From contig NZ_RCHR01000010.1 of assembly GCF_003665065.1 (NCBI RefSeq), forward strand, positions 20,778-84,777: a stretch of DNA of 64,000 nt, read 5' to 3'. This DNA comes from Oceanobacillus piezotolerans. Lineage in GTDB: Bacteria > Bacillota > Bacilli > Bacillales > Amphibacillaceae. Numbering within the stretch: the first letter of the stretch is position 1; every line of letters begins with the position of its first letter. Positions 32,361 through 45,743 of this stretch are shown here, piece after piece. A model generated the notes under the pieces. The model ran no database searches. It saw only the letters and a list, made by a program, of their open reading frames with translations, and was not told the DNA's origin. The translations under genes and the position numbers were made by a program.

Positions 32361-32388
32361 AACAGGTAACGCTAATGCGTTACCTGTT
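32361..32388 (-). terminator. Terminator after tuf
   Basis: A 12-bp perfect stem AACAGGTAACGC/GCGTTACCTGTT with loop TAAT is followed by a T-rich tract on both strands. Confidence 0.9.
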
Positions 32389-32407
32389 TTGTATATCGAT
32401 AAATATA

Positions 32408-33595
32408 TTATTTTTCGATTGTAGTTACAACGCCTGATCCAACAGTACGTCCACCTTCACGGATGGAGAAACGAGTACCTTCTTCGATAGCGATTGGAGA
32501 AATAAGTTCAACTGTCATTTCAGTGTTATCTCCAGGCATGATCATTTCAGTTCCTTCTGGAAGATTGATTACTCCAGTTACGTCCGTAGTACGGAAGTAG
32601 AACTGTGGGCGGTAGTTAGAGAAGAAAGGAGTGTGACGTCCACCTTCTTCTTTAGATAATACATAAACTTCAGCTTTGAAGTTAGTATGTGGTGTAATAG
32701 AACCTGGTTTAGCTAAAACTTGACCACGGTTGATATCTTCACGGGATACCCCACGAAGTAACGCACCAATGTTGTCACCTGCTTCTGCATAGTCAAGAAG
32801 TTTACGGAACATCTCAACACCAGTTACAGTAGTTTTACCATTTTCTTCTTGAAGACCAATAATTTCTACTTCGTCTCCAACTTTAACTTGACCACGTTCA
32901 ACACGACCAGTAGCAACAGTACCACGACCAGTAATTGAGAATACATCCTCAACTGGCATCATGAATGGCTTGTCGTTGTCACGTTCTGGAGTTGGAACAT
33001 ATTCGTCTACAGCTGCCATTAAGTCAAGAATAGCTTGTTCATATTTTTCGTCGCCTTCTAGAGCTCTTAGAGCAGAACCGCTGATAACTGGAACGTCATC
33101 ACCAGGGAAGTCATATTCAGTTAATAGATCACGAACTTCCATTTCTACTAATTCAAGAAGCTCTTCATCGTCTACCATATCAACTTTGTTTAAGAATACA
33201 ACGATTGAAGGTACACCTACGTTACGAGATAATAGGATGTGCTCACGAGTTTGTGGCATAGGACCATCAGCAGCAGATACTACTAAGATAGCTCCGTCCA
33301 TTTGTGCAGCACCAGTGATCATGTTTTTAACATAGTCCGCGTGACCTGGGCAGTCTACGTGCGCATAGTGACGAGTTTCAGTTTCATATTCTACGTGAGA
33401 AGTTGAGATAGTGATACCACGTTCTTTTTCTTCTGGAGCACCATCGATTTGGTCGTAAGCACGTGCTTCTGCACCACCATGTTTTGCAAGTACAGTTGTA
33501 ATTGCAGCTGTTAATGTAGTTTTACCATGGTCAACGTGACCGATTGTACCAACGTTTACGTGACTCTTGGAGCGATCGAATTTTTCTTTAGCCAT
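32408..33595 (-). CDS. tuf: Elongation factor Tu
   Basis: 395 residues. G-motifs are [10 protein letters not shown] (G1), DCPGHADY (G3) and NKVDMVDD (G4), with the effector segment [14 protein letters not shown]. It delivers aminoacyl-tRNA as a GTP complex. It ends the str operon, 119 bases after fusA. In that gap there is a 10-bp hairpin (AAGAAATCAA/TTGATTTCTT, 33651-33672) without a T-run. Confidence 0.98.
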   Translation of the reverse strand: MAKEKFDRSKSHVNVGTIGHVDHGKTTLTAAITTVLAKHGGAEARAYDQIDGAPEEKERGITISTSHVEYETETRHYAHVDCPGHADYVKNMITGAAQMDGAILVVSAADGPMPQTREHILLSRNVGVPSIVVFLNKVDMVDDEELLELVEMEVRDLLTEYDFPGDDVPVISGSALRALEGDEKYEQAILDLMAAVDEYVPTPERDNDKPFMMPVEDVFSITGRGTVATGRVERGQVKVGDEVEIIGLQEENGKTTVTGVEMFRKLLDYAEAGDNIGALLRGVSREDINRGQVLAKPGSITPHTNFKAEVYVLSKEEGGRHTPFFSNYRPQFYFRTTDVTGVINLPEGTEMIMPGDNTEMTVELISPIAIEEGTRFSIREGGRTVGSGVVTTIEK

Positions 33596-33714
33596 TTATA
33601 GTTCCTCCTTTAAGTAAATAAAGATATTTTTAATAATGTATGTTCAACTAAGAAATCAAAGTTGATTTCTTAGTCTTCACTAATTGTTATACGTCACAAT
33701 GGACAAAAAATCAA

Positions 33715-35793
33715 TTATTCGCCAACGTTTTTCTTAATAATTTCTTCACCGATGGACTTAGGCACTTCTTCATAATGGTCGAAATGCATTGTATATGTTC
33801 CGCGACCTTGCGTGTTAGAACGCAATGCAGTTGCATAACCAAACATTTCAGAAAGAGGTACCATTGCACGAATTACTTGCGCATTACCACGAGCTTCCAT
33901 ACCTTCTACACGTCCACGACGGGAAGTTACGTCACCCATGATATCCCCCATGTACTCTTCAGGAACAACAATTTCAACTTTTTCAATTGGTTCTAGAATT
34001 ACAGGGTTACATTTGTTCTTCGTTGCTTTAAGTGCCATAGAAGCAGCAACCTTAAACGCCATTTCATTTGAGTCAACATCATGGTAACTACCATCGAATA
34101 ACGTAGCTTTGAAGTCGATTAGAGGATATCCTGCTAGGACACCATTCTCTGCAGCTTCTCTAACTCCATTTTCAATTGCAGGGATGTATTCACGTGGAAC
34201 TACCCCACCAACGATCTTGTTCTCGAATTCAACTCCAGCGCCTTCTTCATTAGGCTCAAACTTGATCCATACGTGACCATATTGTCCACGTCCACCAGAC
34301 TGACGTACAAATTTACCTTCTACTTCAGCAGCAGTACGCAGTGATTCACGATATGCAACCTGAGGGGCACCAACGTTTGCTTCTACTTTAAATTCACGTT
34401 TCAAACGGTCAACAATGATATCTAAGTGAAGTTCACCCATACCAGAGATGATAGTTTGACCAGTTTCTGTGTTTGTTTCTGTCTTAAATGTTGGATCTTC
34501 TTCAGCAAGCTTAGACAATGCAATACCCATCTTATCTTGGTCTGCTTTTGTTTTTGGTTCAATAGCAACAGAGATAACTGGTTCAGGGAATTCCATTGAT
34601 TCTAAGATAACTAGGTTCTTTTCATCACATAACGTATCACCAGTTGATGTATCTTTCAAACCAACAGCAGCGGCAATTTCACCAGAATAAACTTTAGAAA
34701 TCTCTTCACGGTGATTTGCGTGCATTTGAAGGATACGTCCAACACGTTCGCGCTTATCTTTCACAGAGTTTTTCACATATGATCCAGACTCAAGTGTTCC
34801 AGAGTAAACACGGAAGAAGGTTAATTTACCAACATAAGGGTCAGTCATAACTTTGAACGCTAATGCTGAAAATGGCTCATTATCACTTGATGGACGAGTT
34901 GTCTTCTCTTCTGTGCCAGGAATGATACCTTCGATTGCTTCAACATCTGTTGGTGCTGGAAGGTAATCAATAACACCATCTAGCATTAATTGAACACCTT
35001 TGTTTTTAAATGCAGATCCACAGAACACAGGATAGAATTCTACGCTAAGTGTTGCTTTACGAATTGCAGCTTTCAACTCATCTTCGCTGATTTCTTCACC
35101 TTCAAGGTATTTCATCATAAGCTCTTCATCAGTTTCTGCTACAGCTTCAATTAAATTCGTACGCAATTCTTCTGCTTGATCTTTTAATTCTTCTGGAATT
35201 TCGCGTGCTTCTTCAGTTGTACCTAGATCATCAAGATAGAAGTGTGCTTCCATTTTGATAAGGTCAATAATTCCATTGAATTGATCTTCAGCCCCAATTG
35301 GTAACTGAACAGGGTGTGCGTTCGCTCCTAAACGATCTTTAAGAGTCTTTGTAGAATAAAGGAAATCTGCACCTGTTTTATCCATCTTGTTGATGAATAC
35401 GATTCTTGGTACACCATAAGTTGTTGCTTGACGCCAAACTGTTTCAGTTTGAGGTTCAACACCTGATTGTGCATCAAGCACCGTTACAGCACCATCAAGT
35501 ACACGTAAGGAACGTTCAACTTCAACTGTAAAGTCTACGTGTCCTGGTGTATCAATAATGTTGATTCGATGTTCTTTCCATGCAGCAGTTGTCGCAGCAG
35601 AAGTGATTGTAATACCACGTTCTTGCTCTTGCTCCATCCAGTCCATTTGTGAAGCACCTTCGTGTGTTTCACCGATTTTGTGAATACGTCCTGTATAGAA
35701 AAGAATACGTTCGGTAGTTGTTGTTTTACCTGCATCGATGTGTGCCATAATACCGATATTACGTGTCTTTTCCAAGGAGAACTCTCTAGCCAT
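33715..35793 (-). CDS. fusA: Elongation factor G
   Basis: 692 residues with the five EF-G domains. [15 protein letters not shown] is G1, DTPGHVDF is G3 and [10 protein letters not shown] is G4. The domain IV tip loop ([15 protein letters not shown]) is intact. It drives translocation and, with RRF, ribosome recycling. 42 bases after rpsG. Confidence 0.98.
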   Translation of the reverse strand: MAREFSLEKTRNIGIMAHIDAGKTTTTERILFYTGRIHKIGETHEGASQMDWMEQEQERGITITSAATTAAWKEHRINIIDTPGHVDFTVEVERSLRVLDGAVTVLDAQSGVEPQTETVWRQATTYGVPRIVFINKMDKTGADFLYSTKTLKDRLGANAHPVQLPIGAEDQFNGIIDLIKMEAHFYLDDLGTTEEAREIPEELKDQAEELRTNLIEAVAETDEELMMKYLEGEEISEDELKAAIRKATLSVEFYPVFCGSAFKNKGVQLMLDGVIDYLPAPTDVEAIEGIIPGTEEKTTRPSSDNEPFSALAFKVMTDPYVGKLTFFRVYSGTLESGSYVKNSVKDKRERVGRILQMHANHREEISKVYSGEIAAAVGLKDTSTGDTLCDEKNLVILESMEFPEPVISVAIEPKTKADQDKMGIALSKLAEEDPTFKTETNTETGQTIISGMGELHLDIIVDRLKREFKVEANVGAPQVAYRESLRTAAEVEGKFVRQSGGRGQYGHVWIKFEPNEEGAGVEFENKIVGGVVPREYIPAIENGVREAAENGVLAGYPLIDFKATLFDGSYHDVDSNEMAFKVAASMALKATKNKCNPVILEPIEKVEIVVPEEYMGDIMGDVTSRRGRVEGMEARGNAQVIRAMVPLSEMFGYATALRSNTQGRGTYTMHFDHYEEVPKSIGEEIIKKNVGE

Positions 35794-35835
35794 ATGTTTT
35801 TCTCCTTTCTAATTGGAAAAATTGTTCGTTTATTA

Positions 35836-36306
35836 TTACCAACGATAGTGAGCAAATGCTTTGTTGGCTTCAGCCATCTTATGCATGTCTTCACGTTTCT
35901 TAACGGAAGCTCCTGTGTTGTTAGAAGCATCTAAGATTTCATTAGCAAGACGTTCTTCCATTGTTTTCTCCCCACGTAGACGTGAATAGCTAACAAGGTA
36001 ACGCAATCCTAATGCTTGGCGTCTTTCCGGACGAACTTCAACCGGTACTTGGTAGTTAGAACCACCAACACGACGCGCGCGTACTTCAAGTACAGGCATT
36101 ACATTCTTCATCGCTTGTTCGAAGACTTCCATAGGGCTTTGGCCACTTCTTTCTTGAACAAGTTCAAATGCGCGATAAAGGATTTTTTGTGCCTTTCCAC
36201 GTTTACCATCGACCATAATTTGGTTGATTAAACGTGTAACTAATTTTGAATTATAAAGCGGATCTGGTAATACATCGCGTTTTGGTACTGGACCTTTACG
36301 AGGCAT
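35836..36306 (-). CDS. rpsG: 30S ribosomal protein S7
   Basis: 156 residues ([21 protein letters not shown] ... [10 protein letters not shown]). S7 nucleates the 30S head. 39 bases after rpsL. Confidence 0.97.
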   Translation of the reverse strand: MPRKGPVPKRDVLPDPLYNSKLVTRLINQIMVDGKRGKAQKILYRAFELVQERSGQSPMEVFEQAMKNVMPVLEVRARRVGGSNYQVPVEVRPERRQALGLRYLVSYSRLRGEKTMEERLANEILDASNNTGASVKKREDMHKMAEANKAFAHYRW

Positions 36307-36345
36307 ATAAGTATCCTCCTTTCTTTCTATCTTAATTTTGATTCA

Positions 36346-36765
36346 TTATTTTTTCTCTTTTGGTTTCTTCGTTCCATACTTAGAACGACCTTGCATACGA
36401 CCTTCAACTCCAGCAGTATCTAGCGCACCACGTACGATGTGGTAACGTACCCCTGGTAAGTCTTTAACACGTCCTCCACGAAGCAATACAACACTGTGTT
36501 CTTGCAAGTTATGTCCGATACCAGGAATATAAGCAGTTACTTCCATGTTGTTAGACAAGCGAACACGTGCATATTTACGTAGCGCTGAGTTTGGTTTCTT
36601 AGGTGTAAGTGTACCTACACGAGTACAAACTCCACGTTTTTGAGGAGAATTTACATCTGTAAAAGATTTTTTGAAGCTGTTGTAGCCTTTGTTAAGCGCT
36701 GGTGAATCAGATTTCTTAGTCTTGCTGACTCTACCTTTACGTACTAATTGATTAATAGTTGGCAT
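36346..36765 (-). CDS. rpsL: 30S ribosomal protein S12
   Basis: 139 residues. The decoding loops [17 protein letters not shown] (K56) and [14 protein letters not shown] (K101) carry the wild-type lysines, so no streptomycin-resistance change is seen. It is 127 bases after the L7Ae-like gene. Confidence 0.97.
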   Translation of the reverse strand: MPTINQLVRKGRVSKTKKSDSPALNKGYNSFKKSFTDVNSPQKRGVCTRVGTLTPKKPNSALRKYARVRLSNNMEVTAYIPGIGHNLQEHSVVLLRGGRVKDLPGVRYHIVRGALDTAGVEGRMQGRSKYGTKKPKEKK

Positions 36766-36892
36766 GACTCATTGTCCTCCCTTCATGATTTTATATTAAT
36801 AAGCAGTTAATAAATCTGCATCTTGTAAACCCACACATCCAGGCGGTCCATTTTAACGTAAAAAAATGCTTTGGATTATATACATAACCCAA

Positions 36893-37144
36893 CTATTTCC
36901 TTACCGCTGCAGTTGACGCTCCTACATCAATCCCGCATGAAATACCTAATTCCTTCTTGGAATTAACATATTTATAAGGGACTTCTAAGCGTTCCGCCAA
37001 ACTTACTACCTTTTGTGTGATGTGTTTATCCGCATCCATAGCGACATACACTTCACTTACTTCGCCATTCTTCATGGCTTTCAGTGTTTGTTTCGTCCCA
37101 ATGATTAAGCTTTGCTTAATCTTTGTCACTTTTTCATTAGACAT
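36893..37144 (-). CDS. rplGB: L7Ae-family K-turn-binding protein (YbxF-like)
   Basis: 83 residues from the ATG at 37144, which has GGAGGA 8 bases upstream (MSNEKVTKIKQSLIIGTKQT). An open frame continues up to 37273 but lacks a site and is not family-like. The L7Ae fold is seen in IIGTKQTLKAMKNGEVSEVYVAMDAD and GISCGIDVGASTAAV. In B. subtilis this protein binds kink-turn RNA. It lies 228 bases after rpoC, in its normal place before rpsL. Confidence 0.93.
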   Translation of the reverse strand: MSNEKVTKIKQSLIIGTKQTLKAMKNGEVSEVYVAMDADKHITQKVVSLAERLEVPYKYVNSKKELGISCGIDVGASTAAVRK

Positions 37145-37276
37145 TTTCATATCCTCCAAAGCAACAAGTATATCGGAAGCACCTTGAATATAGTACCATC
37201 CATCGTTTTTTATGTCAATAATATTATTGATATTTTTTGGCAGATAAGAAAGTATAAACTTACTTATCTGCATAAG

Positions 37277-37322
37277 TGCAACTATGGCATTCGCCTAAAG
37301 GCTTGGCGAACGCCAAGTTTTC
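37277..37322 (-). repeat. REP-like palindromic repeat, copy 1
   Basis: On the minus strand GAAAACTTGGCGTTCGCC, then AAGCCTTTAGGCGAATGCCATAG. GGCGTTCGCC pairs with GGCGAATGCC, and CTTGGCG/CGCCAAG is itself a palindrome. A second copy is at 58957-59003. Confidence 0.75.
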
Positions 37323-37372
37323 TAATGTTTCCGATAATAACTACTTGTTCATTTGCTGTTCATTAAGATCTG

Positions 37373-40300
37373 TTATTGTACTGTTTCAGTTTCAGCTTCT
37401 TCCACTTCTTCTTCTGGTTTGTCTAATACCGGATTAATTCTGCGGTATTGCTGCATACCAGTACCAGCTGGAACTAATTTACCAATAATAACATTTTCTT
37501 TCAATCCTAATAATTCATCACGTTTACCTTTAATTGCAGCATCTGTTAGTACACGAGTTGTTTCTTGGAATGATGCCGCAGATAAGAAGGAGTCTGTTTC
37601 CAAGGATGCCTTGGTAATACCAAGTAATACCGGTCTCCCTGTTGCAGGCTGACCTCCATTAAGGAGTACGGATTTGTTTGCTTCTTTAAATTGATGAAGT
37701 TCTAATAAGGATCCAGGTAGTACATCTGTATCTCCTGAATCAACCACACGAATCTTACGCAGCATTTGGCGAACCATCACTTCGACGTGTTTGTCTCCGA
37801 TTTCTACCCCTTGCATACGATAAACTCGCTGAACTTCACGCAGAATGTATTCTTGAACACCTTCCACACCTTTAACACGTAATAAATCTTTCGGATCAAT
37901 AGAACCTTCCGTTAACTCTTGACCAGCAACAACACTATCTCCTACAGAAACCTTCATTCTTGCATTATAAGGAACAGCATATGAGCGTTGTTCCACGTCC
38001 CCTTGAATAACAATTTCTTGTCTATCTTTTACTTCTTTCACTTCAAGGACACTACCGTAGATTTCTGTAATAACCGCTTGGCCTTTTGGATGACGTGCTT
38101 CAAATAATTCCTGAATACGCGGCAGACCTTGGGTAATATCGTTACCAGCAACCCCACCGGTATGGAAAGTACGCATCGTTAACTGTGTACCTGGTTCACC
38201 GATAGATTGTGCAGCGATAATTCCTACCGCCTCACCAACTTCAACATTGGAACCAGTTGCTAGGTTACGGCCATAGCATCGTTGACATACCCCGTGTTTC
38301 GTATTGCAAGTGAACGCAGAGCGGATAGTGACTTGCTCTATTCCTGCCTCAACAATTTCCTTCGCTTGATCTTGAGTGATCATATGGTTCTTAGATACAA
38401 TCGTTTCTCCAGATTCAGGGTGTTTTATTGTTTCAAATGAAGTACGACCAACTAGTCGATCAAAGAGTGGTTCGATAACCTCTGTTCCATCAACCAAAGC
38501 AGCTACAGTTAAGCCGCGGTCGGTACCACAATCTTCTTCACGAATGATAACATCCTGGGCAACGTCAACCAATCTTCTTGTTAAGTATCCTGAGTCGGCA
38601 GTCTTCAAGGCTGTATCAGCAAGACCTTTACGAGCACCGTGAGTAGAAATAAAGTACTCTTGAACAGTTAATCCTTCTCGGAAACTTGACTTAATTGGGA
38701 GCTCAATAATCTTACCAGCAGGGTTAGCCATCAATCCACGCATACCAGCAAGCTGTGTAAAGTTAGATGCATTACCACGAGCACCTGAATCACTCATCAT
38801 AAAGATAGGGTTTTTATCACTTAATGACTTCATTAGTTTTTCTTGTATGGTATCTTTGGCTTGAGACCAAATAGAGATAACTCTGTCATAACGTTCTTCC
38901 TCCGTAATCAACCCACGGCGGAATTGTTGTAAGACTCTATCTACCTTCTCTTGTGCCTCATCTAAGATAACCTGTTTCTCTGGTAATACAATAACATCTG
39001 CTATACCAACCGTCATTCCAGCCTTAGTTGAATAACTGAATCCAAGGTCCTTCATACGGTCAAGCATTTTTGATGTTTCGGTAATCTTAAACAGTTTAAA
39101 TACTTCCGCGATAATATCACCTAAGAAGCCTTTCTTAAACGGTTTTACTAGATCACGATTTTTAATCTCTTCTTTAATGTCCACTCCATGTCCAACAAAG
39201 TATTGTTCAGGAGTTTTATCTTCTAAGTTGCCTTTGGTTGGCTCATTAATGTACGGGAACGAATCTGGCAAGATTTCGTTAAAAATTAATTTCCCGACAG
39301 TTGTAAGAAGCAATTGACGATTTTGTTCTTCTGTGAATGTCTTATTATTTAAGCTGGAAGCTTGGACGGCGACTCTCGTGTGCAGGTGCACATATCCGTT
39401 TTGGTAAGCGATCTTAGCTTCATTGATATCCTTAAAGATGCTTCCCTCACCAATCGCACCTTTTCTTTCTAATGTTAAATAATAGTTTCCTAATACCATA
39501 TCTTGTGAAGGAGTTACAACCGGTTTTCCGTCTTTAGGATTTAGGATGTTTTGAGCTGCTAACATTAGTAAACGAGCTTCAGCTTGTGCTTCTGCTGATA
39601 AAGGAACGTGAACTGCCATTTGGTCTCCATCAAAGTCAGCGTTATACGCTGTACATACAAGCGGGTGCAAGCGAATAGCTCGACCTTCAACCAATGTTGG
39701 TTCGAATGCTTGGATTCCTAGTCTGTGTAACGTCGGTGCCCGGTTTAAGAGTACAGGATGTTCTTCAATAACATCTTCTAATACGTCCCAAACATCTGGA
39801 TGAACACGTTCAATCTTACGCTTCGCAGATTTAATGTTATGAGCAAGCCCTCTTTCTACTAGCTCTTTCATAATAAATGGCTTGAACAATTCAAGTGCCA
39901 TTTCTTTCGGTAGACCACATTGGTACATTTTCAGATGAGGCCCAACTATGATAACAGAACGACCTGAATAATCCACACGTTTACCCAATAGGTTTTGACG
40001 GAAACGACCTTGTTTCCCTTTTAACATATGAGATAGGGATTTTAATGGACGGTTTCCTGGTCCAGTTACTGGACGGCCACGACGACCATTATCGATTAAT
40101 GCATCCACAGCTTCTTGCAGCATACGTTTTTCGTTTTGTACAATAATGCTTGGTGCCCCTAAGTCCAACAAGCGTTTCAAACGATTGTTACGATTGATCA
40201 CACGGCGATATAAATCATTTAAGTCAGATGTAGCAAAACGTCCACCATCCAATTGGACCATTGGTCTAATTTCTGGAGGAATAACCGGAAGAACATCTAA

Positions 40301-40981
40301 AATCATCCACGCTGGCTCATTTCCAGAGTTACGGAATGCTTCTAGCACCTCTAGGCGTTTGATAGCTCTTGTTCTACGTTGCCCTTGGGCTGTTTTCAAC
40401 TCTTCACGCAATGCATCCACTTCTTTTTCGAGATCGATATCCTGAAGCAGTTTCCGGATGGCTTCTGCACCCATTTGTGCTTTAAACGTGTTACCGTATT
40501 TATCGTAATATACACGGAATTCTTTTTCTGATAGTAATTGTTTCTTCTCCAAAGGAGTATTTCCTGGATCTGTTACAATATATGCAGCAAAATAAATGAC
40601 CTCTTCTAGTGCTCTTGGTGACATATCTAATAACAATCCCATACGGCTCGGGATTCCTTTAAAGTACCAGATATGTGATACAGGAGCAGCTAGTTCAATA
40701 TGTCCCATACGTTCACGACGCACTTTAGATTTTGTAACTTCAACTCCGCAACGGTCACAAACTACACCTTTATAGCGTACACGCTTGTATTTCCCGCAGT
40801 GGCATTCCCAATCTTTCGTTGGGCCAAAAATACGCTCACAAAAGAGTCCGTCTTTTTCTGGCTTCAGTGTACGATAGTTAATAGTTTCAGGCTTCTTAAC
40901 CTCTCCATATGACCATGAACGGATTTTTTCTGGTGAAGCTAAACCAATTTTCATATACTCGAAATTATTTACATCTAGCAA
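37373..40981 (-). CDS. rpoC: DNA-directed RNA polymerase subunit beta'
   Basis: 1202 residues. The N-terminal zinc site is [20 protein letters not shown], the catalytic Mg loop is [10 protein letters not shown], and the second zinc site is around CGTDRG ... [11 protein letters not shown]. The bridge-helix/trigger-loop region ([18 protein letters not shown]) is intact. The start is TTG at 40981 ([13 protein letters not shown], as in Bacillus), with GGAGGAAGG upstream; an ATG 9 codons on is less likely. 68 bases after rpoB. Confidence 0.97.
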   Translation of the reverse strand: MLDVNNFEYMKIGLASPEKIRSWSYGEVKKPETINYRTLKPEKDGLFCERIFGPTKDWECHCGKYKRVRYKGVVCDRCGVEVTKSKVRRERMGHIELAAPVSHIWYFKGIPSRMGLLLDMSPRALEEVIYFAAYIVTDPGNTPLEKKQLLSEKEFRVYYDKYGNTFKAQMGAEAIRKLLQDIDLEKEVDALREELKTAQGQRRTRAIKRLEVLEAFRNSGNEPAWMILDVLPVIPPEIRPMVQLDGGRFATSDLNDLYRRVINRNNRLKRLLDLGAPSIIVQNEKRMLQEAVDALIDNGRRGRPVTGPGNRPLKSLSHMLKGKQGRFRQNLLGKRVDYSGRSVIIVGPHLKMYQCGLPKEMALELFKPFIMKELVERGLAHNIKSAKRKIERVHPDVWDVLEDVIEEHPVLLNRAPTLHRLGIQAFEPTLVEGRAIRLHPLVCTAYNADFDGDQMAVHVPLSAEAQAEARLLMLAAQNILNPKDGKPVVTPSQDMVLGNYYLTLERKGAIGEGSIFKDINEAKIAYQNGYVHLHTRVAVQASSLNNKTFTEEQNRQLLLTTVGKLIFNEILPDSFPYINEPTKGNLEDKTPEQYFVGHGVDIKEEIKNRDLVKPFKKGFLGDIIAEVFKLFKITETSKMLDRMKDLGFSYSTKAGMTVGIADVIVLPEKQVILDEAQEKVDRVLQQFRRGLITEEERYDRVISIWSQAKDTIQEKLMKSLSDKNPIFMMSDSGARGNASNFTQLAGMRGLMANPAGKIIELPIKSSFREGLTVQEYFISTHGARKGLADTALKTADSGYLTRRLVDVAQDVIIREEDCGTDRGLTVAALVDGTEVIEPLFDRLVGRTSFETIKHPESGETIVSKNHMITQDQAKEIVEAGIEQVTIRSAFTCNTKHGVCQRCYGRNLATGSNVEVGEAVGIIAAQSIGEPGTQLTMRTFHTGGVAGNDITQGLPRIQELFEARHPKGQAVITEIYGSVLEVKEVKDRQEIVIQGDVEQRSYAVPYNARMKVSVGDSVVAGQELTEGSIDPKDLLRVKGVEGVQEYILREVQRVYRMQGVEIGDKHVEVMVRQMLRKIRVVDSGDTDVLPGSLLELHQFKEANKSVLLNGGQPATGRPVLLGITKASLETDSFLSAASFQETTRVLTDAAIKGKRDELLGLKENVIIGKLVPAGTGMQQYRRINPVLDKPEEEVEEAETETVQ

Positions 40982-41049
40982 GGAGCCTTCCTCCCTTATA
41001 ATGTGCGTTTTTAGAAGAATGGCCTTCCCAAGACCATTCTTCTAGTATA

Positions 41050-44000
41050 TTAATTACCTTCTACTTCTAAGTTAAGTTTACTTGCTGAATGTGTATCGTC
41101 CTCATCCACTTCACGCAAGTCTATTTCATCTTCATCACTATTTAGCATCTTAACGTCCATTCCAAGAGATTGCAGCTCTTTGATAAGAACTTTAAATGAT
41201 TCTGGAATTCCAGGTTCAGGTGCATTCTCCCCTTTGACAATTGCTTCATATGTTTTCACTCGACCAACAACGTCATCTGATTTAACAGTTAGAATTTCTT
41301 GAAGAGTGTATGCTGCACCATAAGCTTCTAATGCCCATACCTCCATTTCACCAAAACGTTGCCCCCCGAACTGCGCTTTACCACCAAGAGGTTGCTGCGT
41401 TACTAGGGAGTATGGTCCAGTTGAACGAGCGTGAAGTTTGTCATCTACCATGTGTGCAAGCTTAATCATATACATGACACCTACAGACACACGGTTATCA
41501 AACGGTTCACCTGTACGGCCATCATAAAGAACTGTTTTAGCATCTCTAGCCATACCTGCTTCTTCCAGTGTTTCATAAACATCTTCTTCTGTTGCTCCAT
41601 CAAATACTGGTGTCGCCACGTGGATACCTAAGAGCCTTGCAGCCATACCCAAATGCAATTCAAATACCTGTCCGATGTTCATACGGGAAGGTACTCCCAG
41701 CGGGTTAAGCATGATGTCTACCGGTGTACCATCTGGCAGGAACGGCATATCTTCTTCTGGCATAATCTTAGAGATTACCCCTTTATTACCGTGACGGCCG
41801 GCCATCTTATCCCCTTCGTGAATCTTACGTTTTTGTACAATATACGCACGAACAAGCTGATTCACACCTGGTGGCAACTCATCTCCATCTTCACGATTGA
41901 AGATTTTAACGTCTAACACTATTCCACCTGCACCATGTGGTACACGTAAAGATGTATCACGGACTTCACGTGCCTTTTCACCGAAGATAGCATGTAAGAG
42001 TCTTTCTTCAGCTGATAATTCTGTAACCCCTTTAGGTGTTACCTTCCCTACTAAAATATCACCATCGGTTACTTCTGCACCAATGCGGATAATTCCATTT
42101 TCATCAAGGTTTTTCAGTGCTTCTTCCCCAACGTTTGGAATATCTCTCGTAATTTCTTCCGGTCCAAGCTTGGTATCACGAGCTTCTGACTCATATTCCT
42201 CAATGTGAATAGAAGTATATACGTCATCTTTCACAAGACGTTCGCTCATGATGATAGCATCCTCATAGTTGTAGCCTTCCCAAGTCATGAATGCAACAAG
42301 TACGTTTTGACCTAGCGCCAATTCACCATCCTCCATGGAAGGTCCATCAGCAAGTACTTCACCCTTAGTGACACGATCTCCTTCACTTACAATAGGGCGT
42401 TGGTTAATACATGTACCTGCATTCGAACGGATGAATTTCTGTAATTTATAACGATCTACATCGCCCTGTACTTCTTTGCCATCCACTTCCGACACACGAC
42501 GAACAAGGATTTCTTTAGCTTCAACACGTTCCACAATTCCATCAGACTTACAAATAACAGCCGCACCTGAGTCTTTCCCATCTACATATTCCATACCCGT
42601 CCCCACGATTGGAGAGCGTGGCTGCAATAAAGGAACCGCCTGACGTTGCATGTTCGCCCCCATCAAAGCACGGTTAGAGTCATCGTTCTCCAAGAATGGG
42701 ATACAAGCTGTAGCAGCAGATACAACCTGCTTAGGAGATACGTCCATATAATCAATCTTATCACGGCTTACTACGATGTTTTCTCCTCGGAAACGTGAAA
42801 TAACTTCCTCATTTTCGAATCTACTATCCTCTGTAAGCGGTGCGTTTGCCTGTGCAACGATAAAATTATCTTCCTCATCCGCAGTCAAATAGTCAATTTG
42901 ACTTGTAACTATTCCTGTTTCAGGGTCAACTCTGCGATATGGCGTTTCAATAAAGCCAAATTCGTTTACTTTCGCATAACTTGATAACGAGTTAATTAGC
43001 CCAATGTTCGGTCCTTCTGGTGTTTCAATTGGGCACATACGTCCATAGTGAGAATAGTGCACGTCACGAACTTCCATTCCTGCACGTTCACGAGTCAAAC
43101 CACCAGGTCCTAAGGCAGAAAGTCTACGTTTATGTGTAAGCTCTGCTAACGGATTTGTTTGGTCCATAAACTGAGATAATTGAGAGCTTCCAAAGAATTC
43201 TTTAATCGATGCTATGACCGGACGAATGTTAATCAGCTGTTGCGGCGTCACACTAGATGTGTCCTGAATAGACATTCTCTCGCGCACTACACGCTCCATT
43301 CGTGATAAACCGATACGGAATTGATTCTGCAATAACTCTCCAACAGAGCGTAGTCGGCGATTACCTAAATGGTCAATATCATCTGTATCTCCAACTTGGT
43401 ATAATAGGTTAAAGAAGTAACTAATAGATGCTAGAATGTCAGCCGGTGTAATGTGCTTAATGGTTTTCTCCACATTGCCATTCCCGATAACATTTAACAC
43501 TCTTTCTCCACTTGGATCAGTTGGATCAACAATTTTAACGCTTTGTAAAATTATTTCATCCTCAAGCACACCATCATGAGGCTGATATGCCTTGCTGCCA
43601 ATCGCCTCTTCTGCGCGTTCTAAATATGGGATGATTTTATTTAACAGTTTGCGCTCGAGCTTAGCTCCTCTTTCCGCGAGAACCTCGCCAGTTTCAGGAT
43701 CCACAATAGGTTCTGCTAAGACTTGATTGAACAAACGATTTTTAATGTTTAACTTTTTATTCATCTTATAGCGGCCAACATGCGCTAAATCATACCTTTT
43801 TGGATCAAAGAAACGTGAAACAAGCAGACTTTTTGCATTTTCTACTGTTGGCGGTTCACCAGGACGCAGACGTTCGTATATTTCTATTAAAGCTTTTTCT
43901 GTAGTTTCTGTATTATCTTTTTCTAAGGTGTTTTTAAGGTACTCATTTTCACCAAGCAACTCAATAATCTCTTGATCTGTTCCAAAGCCAAGCGCACGAA

Positions 44001-44586
44001 GCAATACGGTGATTGGTAATTTACGTGTACGGTCGATACGAACATACGCAATATCCTTCGCATCCGTTTCAAATTCCAACCAAGCTCCACGGTTTGGAAT
44101 AACAGTAGCCGCAATTCCTCTTCTGCCGTTTTTGTCGATCTTATCATTGAAATATACACTTGGAGAACGAACTAACTGAGAAACGATAACACGTTCTGCG
44201 CCGTTTATAACAAACGTCCCAGTATCTGTCATTAGTGGGAAATCACCCATAAAGACCTCTTGTTCCTTCACTTCACCTGTTTCATTATTAATCAATCGCA
44301 CCTTCACGCGTAATGGCGCGTTATAAGTAACGTCTCTTGACTTCGATTCATCGACATCGTATTTTGGTTCACCCAAACTATAGTCCACGAATTCCAAGGA
44401 AAGATTCCCTGCAAAGTCCTCGATTGGAGAAATATCCTGGAACATTTCTCGCATACCTTCTTCTAAGAACCAATCATAAGAAGAAGTTTGAATTTCAATT
44501 AAATTTGGTAACTCCAATACTTCACTAATACGTGCGTAGCTCCTGCGTTGTCGGTGCCGTCCATATTGAACTAGATGACCTGTCAA
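41050..44586 (-). CDS. rpoB: DNA-directed RNA polymerase subunit beta
   Basis: 1178 residues from TTG at 44586 ([20 protein letters not shown]), chosen because AAGGGGTG is 6 bases upstream; a GTG three codons earlier falls inside that site. The rifampicin region reads [18 protein letters not shown] with wild-type residues. The end has an acidic tail ([17 protein letters not shown]). It lies 398 bases after the methyltransferase gene, so it may have its own promoter. Confidence 0.97.
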   Translation of the reverse strand: MTGHLVQYGRHRQRRSYARISEVLELPNLIEIQTSSYDWFLEEGMREMFQDISPIEDFAGNLSLEFVDYSLGEPKYDVDESKSRDVTYNAPLRVKVRLINNETGEVKEQEVFMGDFPLMTDTGTFVINGAERVIVSQLVRSPSVYFNDKIDKNGRRGIAATVIPNRGAWLEFETDAKDIAYVRIDRTRKLPITVLLRALGFGTDQEIIELLGENEYLKNTLEKDNTETTEKALIEIYERLRPGEPPTVENAKSLLVSRFFDPKRYDLAHVGRYKMNKKLNIKNRLFNQVLAEPIVDPETGEVLAERGAKLERKLLNKIIPYLERAEEAIGSKAYQPHDGVLEDEIILQSVKIVDPTDPSGERVLNVIGNGNVEKTIKHITPADILASISYFFNLLYQVGDTDDIDHLGNRRLRSVGELLQNQFRIGLSRMERVVRERMSIQDTSSVTPQQLINIRPVIASIKEFFGSSQLSQFMDQTNPLAELTHKRRLSALGPGGLTRERAGMEVRDVHYSHYGRMCPIETPEGPNIGLINSLSSYAKVNEFGFIETPYRRVDPETGIVTSQIDYLTADEEDNFIVAQANAPLTEDSRFENEEVISRFRGENIVVSRDKIDYMDVSPKQVVSAATACIPFLENDDSNRALMGANMQRQAVPLLQPRSPIVGTGMEYVDGKDSGAAVICKSDGIVERVEAKEILVRRVSEVDGKEVQGDVDRYKLQKFIRSNAGTCINQRPIVSEGDRVTKGEVLADGPSMEDGELALGQNVLVAFMTWEGYNYEDAIIMSERLVKDDVYTSIHIEEYESEARDTKLGPEEITRDIPNVGEEALKNLDENGIIRIGAEVTDGDILVGKVTPKGVTELSAEERLLHAIFGEKAREVRDTSLRVPHGAGGIVLDVKIFNREDGDELPPGVNQLVRAYIVQKRKIHEGDKMAGRHGNKGVISKIMPEEDMPFLPDGTPVDIMLNPLGVPSRMNIGQVFELHLGMAARLLGIHVATPVFDGATEEDVYETLEEAGMARDAKTVLYDGRTGEPFDNRVSVGVMYMIKLAHMVDDKLHARSTGPYSLVTQQPLGGKAQFGGQRFGEMEVWALEAYGAAYTLQEILTVKSDDVVGRVKTYEAIVKGENAPEPGIPESFKVLIKELQSLGMDVKMLNSDEDEIDLREVDEDDTHSASKLNLEVEGN

Positions 44587-44595
44587 CTGCTTCAC

Positions 44596-44984
44596 CCCTT
44601 AAATGATACGTTTTCGTAGAATGATCTTAAAAAGGTTACATATATTGAAAAACAACAACTAGAAGAAATCTAGTGTGTTTTATACCAAAACAATATATCT
44701 AGTGTTACTAAGTAAAATTAACATAGGAATCCATGCATTCTTAATATGTAAGGTTTATTACGTTTAAAACGATTTTAGTAAATAATAGTTTACAGATTTA
44801 GTATCTTAACGTTATAATGGGAAAAAGTAGACAAAAGAAATTTATCAAAAAACCATAAATCTCCTCGATTCTACCAGTTTTACCGTTCATCAACGAAATA
44901 TACCTTTAATATTAACAAGATTCCTCTTGGCATAAAAATCCCATTATTAGCATTTTCCTATCTTACCATAAGAGTTATCTTTGG
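44596..44984. other. AT-rich spacer between ybxB and rpoB
   Basis: About 390 bases with no gene. It should carry an rpoB promoter; the box TATAAC near 44813-44818 is the best -10 candidate but its -35 is weak. Nothing else recognised. Confidence 0.5.
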
Positions 44985-45599
44985 TCAAACATTTTTCGCT
45001 TTTAACACATAATAACCCTTATCTCTTAAAACAACATCCACCTCACCAAAAAAGTCTTCCAATTTCTCTTTAGCCGATGGGGCTCCTTGCTTCTTCTGTA
45101 TGACTACCCATAATTCTCCATTTGGTACGAGTGCGTCTTTCGCACCCTCAAACATTCCATGAACGACACGCTTTCCAGCTCTGATAGGAGGATTTGTGAT
45201 TACTGCAGCAAATGATCGGTCCTTAATATTAGAGAATCCATCACTCTGGATCACTTCTACCATATCCAAATTATTTTCCTTTGCATTTTTCCGAGCTAAA
45301 GCTACCGCTCTTTCGTTAACATCCACCATGCATATGTTTCTATCAGGATAACTGCCCGCTAACGAAATGCCAATTGGTCCGTACCCGCATCCGAGATCTA
45401 ATAAATCTCCCTCGACGTCAGGTTCTGTGAAACTTTTAATTAAAATCCTAGATCCATAATCCACTTCGTTTTTAGAAAACACACCAAGATCACTAGTAAA
45501 GGTGTATTCTTTATTCCTTAAGGTGTAACTCCAAGTTTTTGGTGAACTTTTTGAATGAGGCTGTTGTGAAAAGTAATGCTCAGTCATTTTATTGGGCAC
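44985..45599 (-). CDS. ybxB: Class I SAM methyltransferase, RsmC-like (YbxB)
   Basis: 204 residues. The SAM-binding loop is LLDLGCGYGPIG, the acidic end of strand 2 is CMVDVNERAV, and the motif IV is TNPPIRAGKRV, the NPPI type of enzymes that methylate exocyclic amino groups. RsmC of E. coli makes m2G1207 in 16S rRNA; the substrate here is inferred by similarity. It lies between rplL and rpoB as in B. subtilis, after the rplL terminator. Confidence 0.92.
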   Translation of the reverse strand: MPNKMTEHYFSQQPHSKSSPKTWSYTLRNKEYTFTSDLGVFSKNEVDYGSRILIKSFTEPDVEGDLLDLGCGYGPIGISLAGSYPDRNICMVDVNERAVALARKNAKENNLDMVEVIQSDGFSNIKDRSFAAVITNPPIRAGKRVVHGMFEGAKDALVPNGELWVVIQKKQGAPSAKEKLEDFFGEVDVVLRDKGYYVLKAKNV

Positions 45600-45698
45600 C
45601 TACTTTTAATGTTTTATTTTGAAGATAAAAGGAACAAATTACTGTTATCAACAATAAACTATTGCTCCTATATAGAGAAATGTTCTAGTAGCTGAAAA

Positions 45699-45725
45699 GA
45701 GCCCAGCCGAAATTCGACGAGCTCT
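45699..45725 (-). terminator. Terminator after rplL
   Basis: AGAGCTCGTCGAA pairs with TTCGGCTGGGCTCT (imperfect), followed by TTTC on the minus strand. Confidence 0.7.
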
Positions 45726-45743
45726 ATCATTAAAAAATCTAGA

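Noticed and set aside
33651..33672. Hairpin between fusA and tuf as a terminator
   Set aside because: 10-bp stem but AT-rich with no T-run; tuf probably shares the str transcript, so I did not list it as a terminator.
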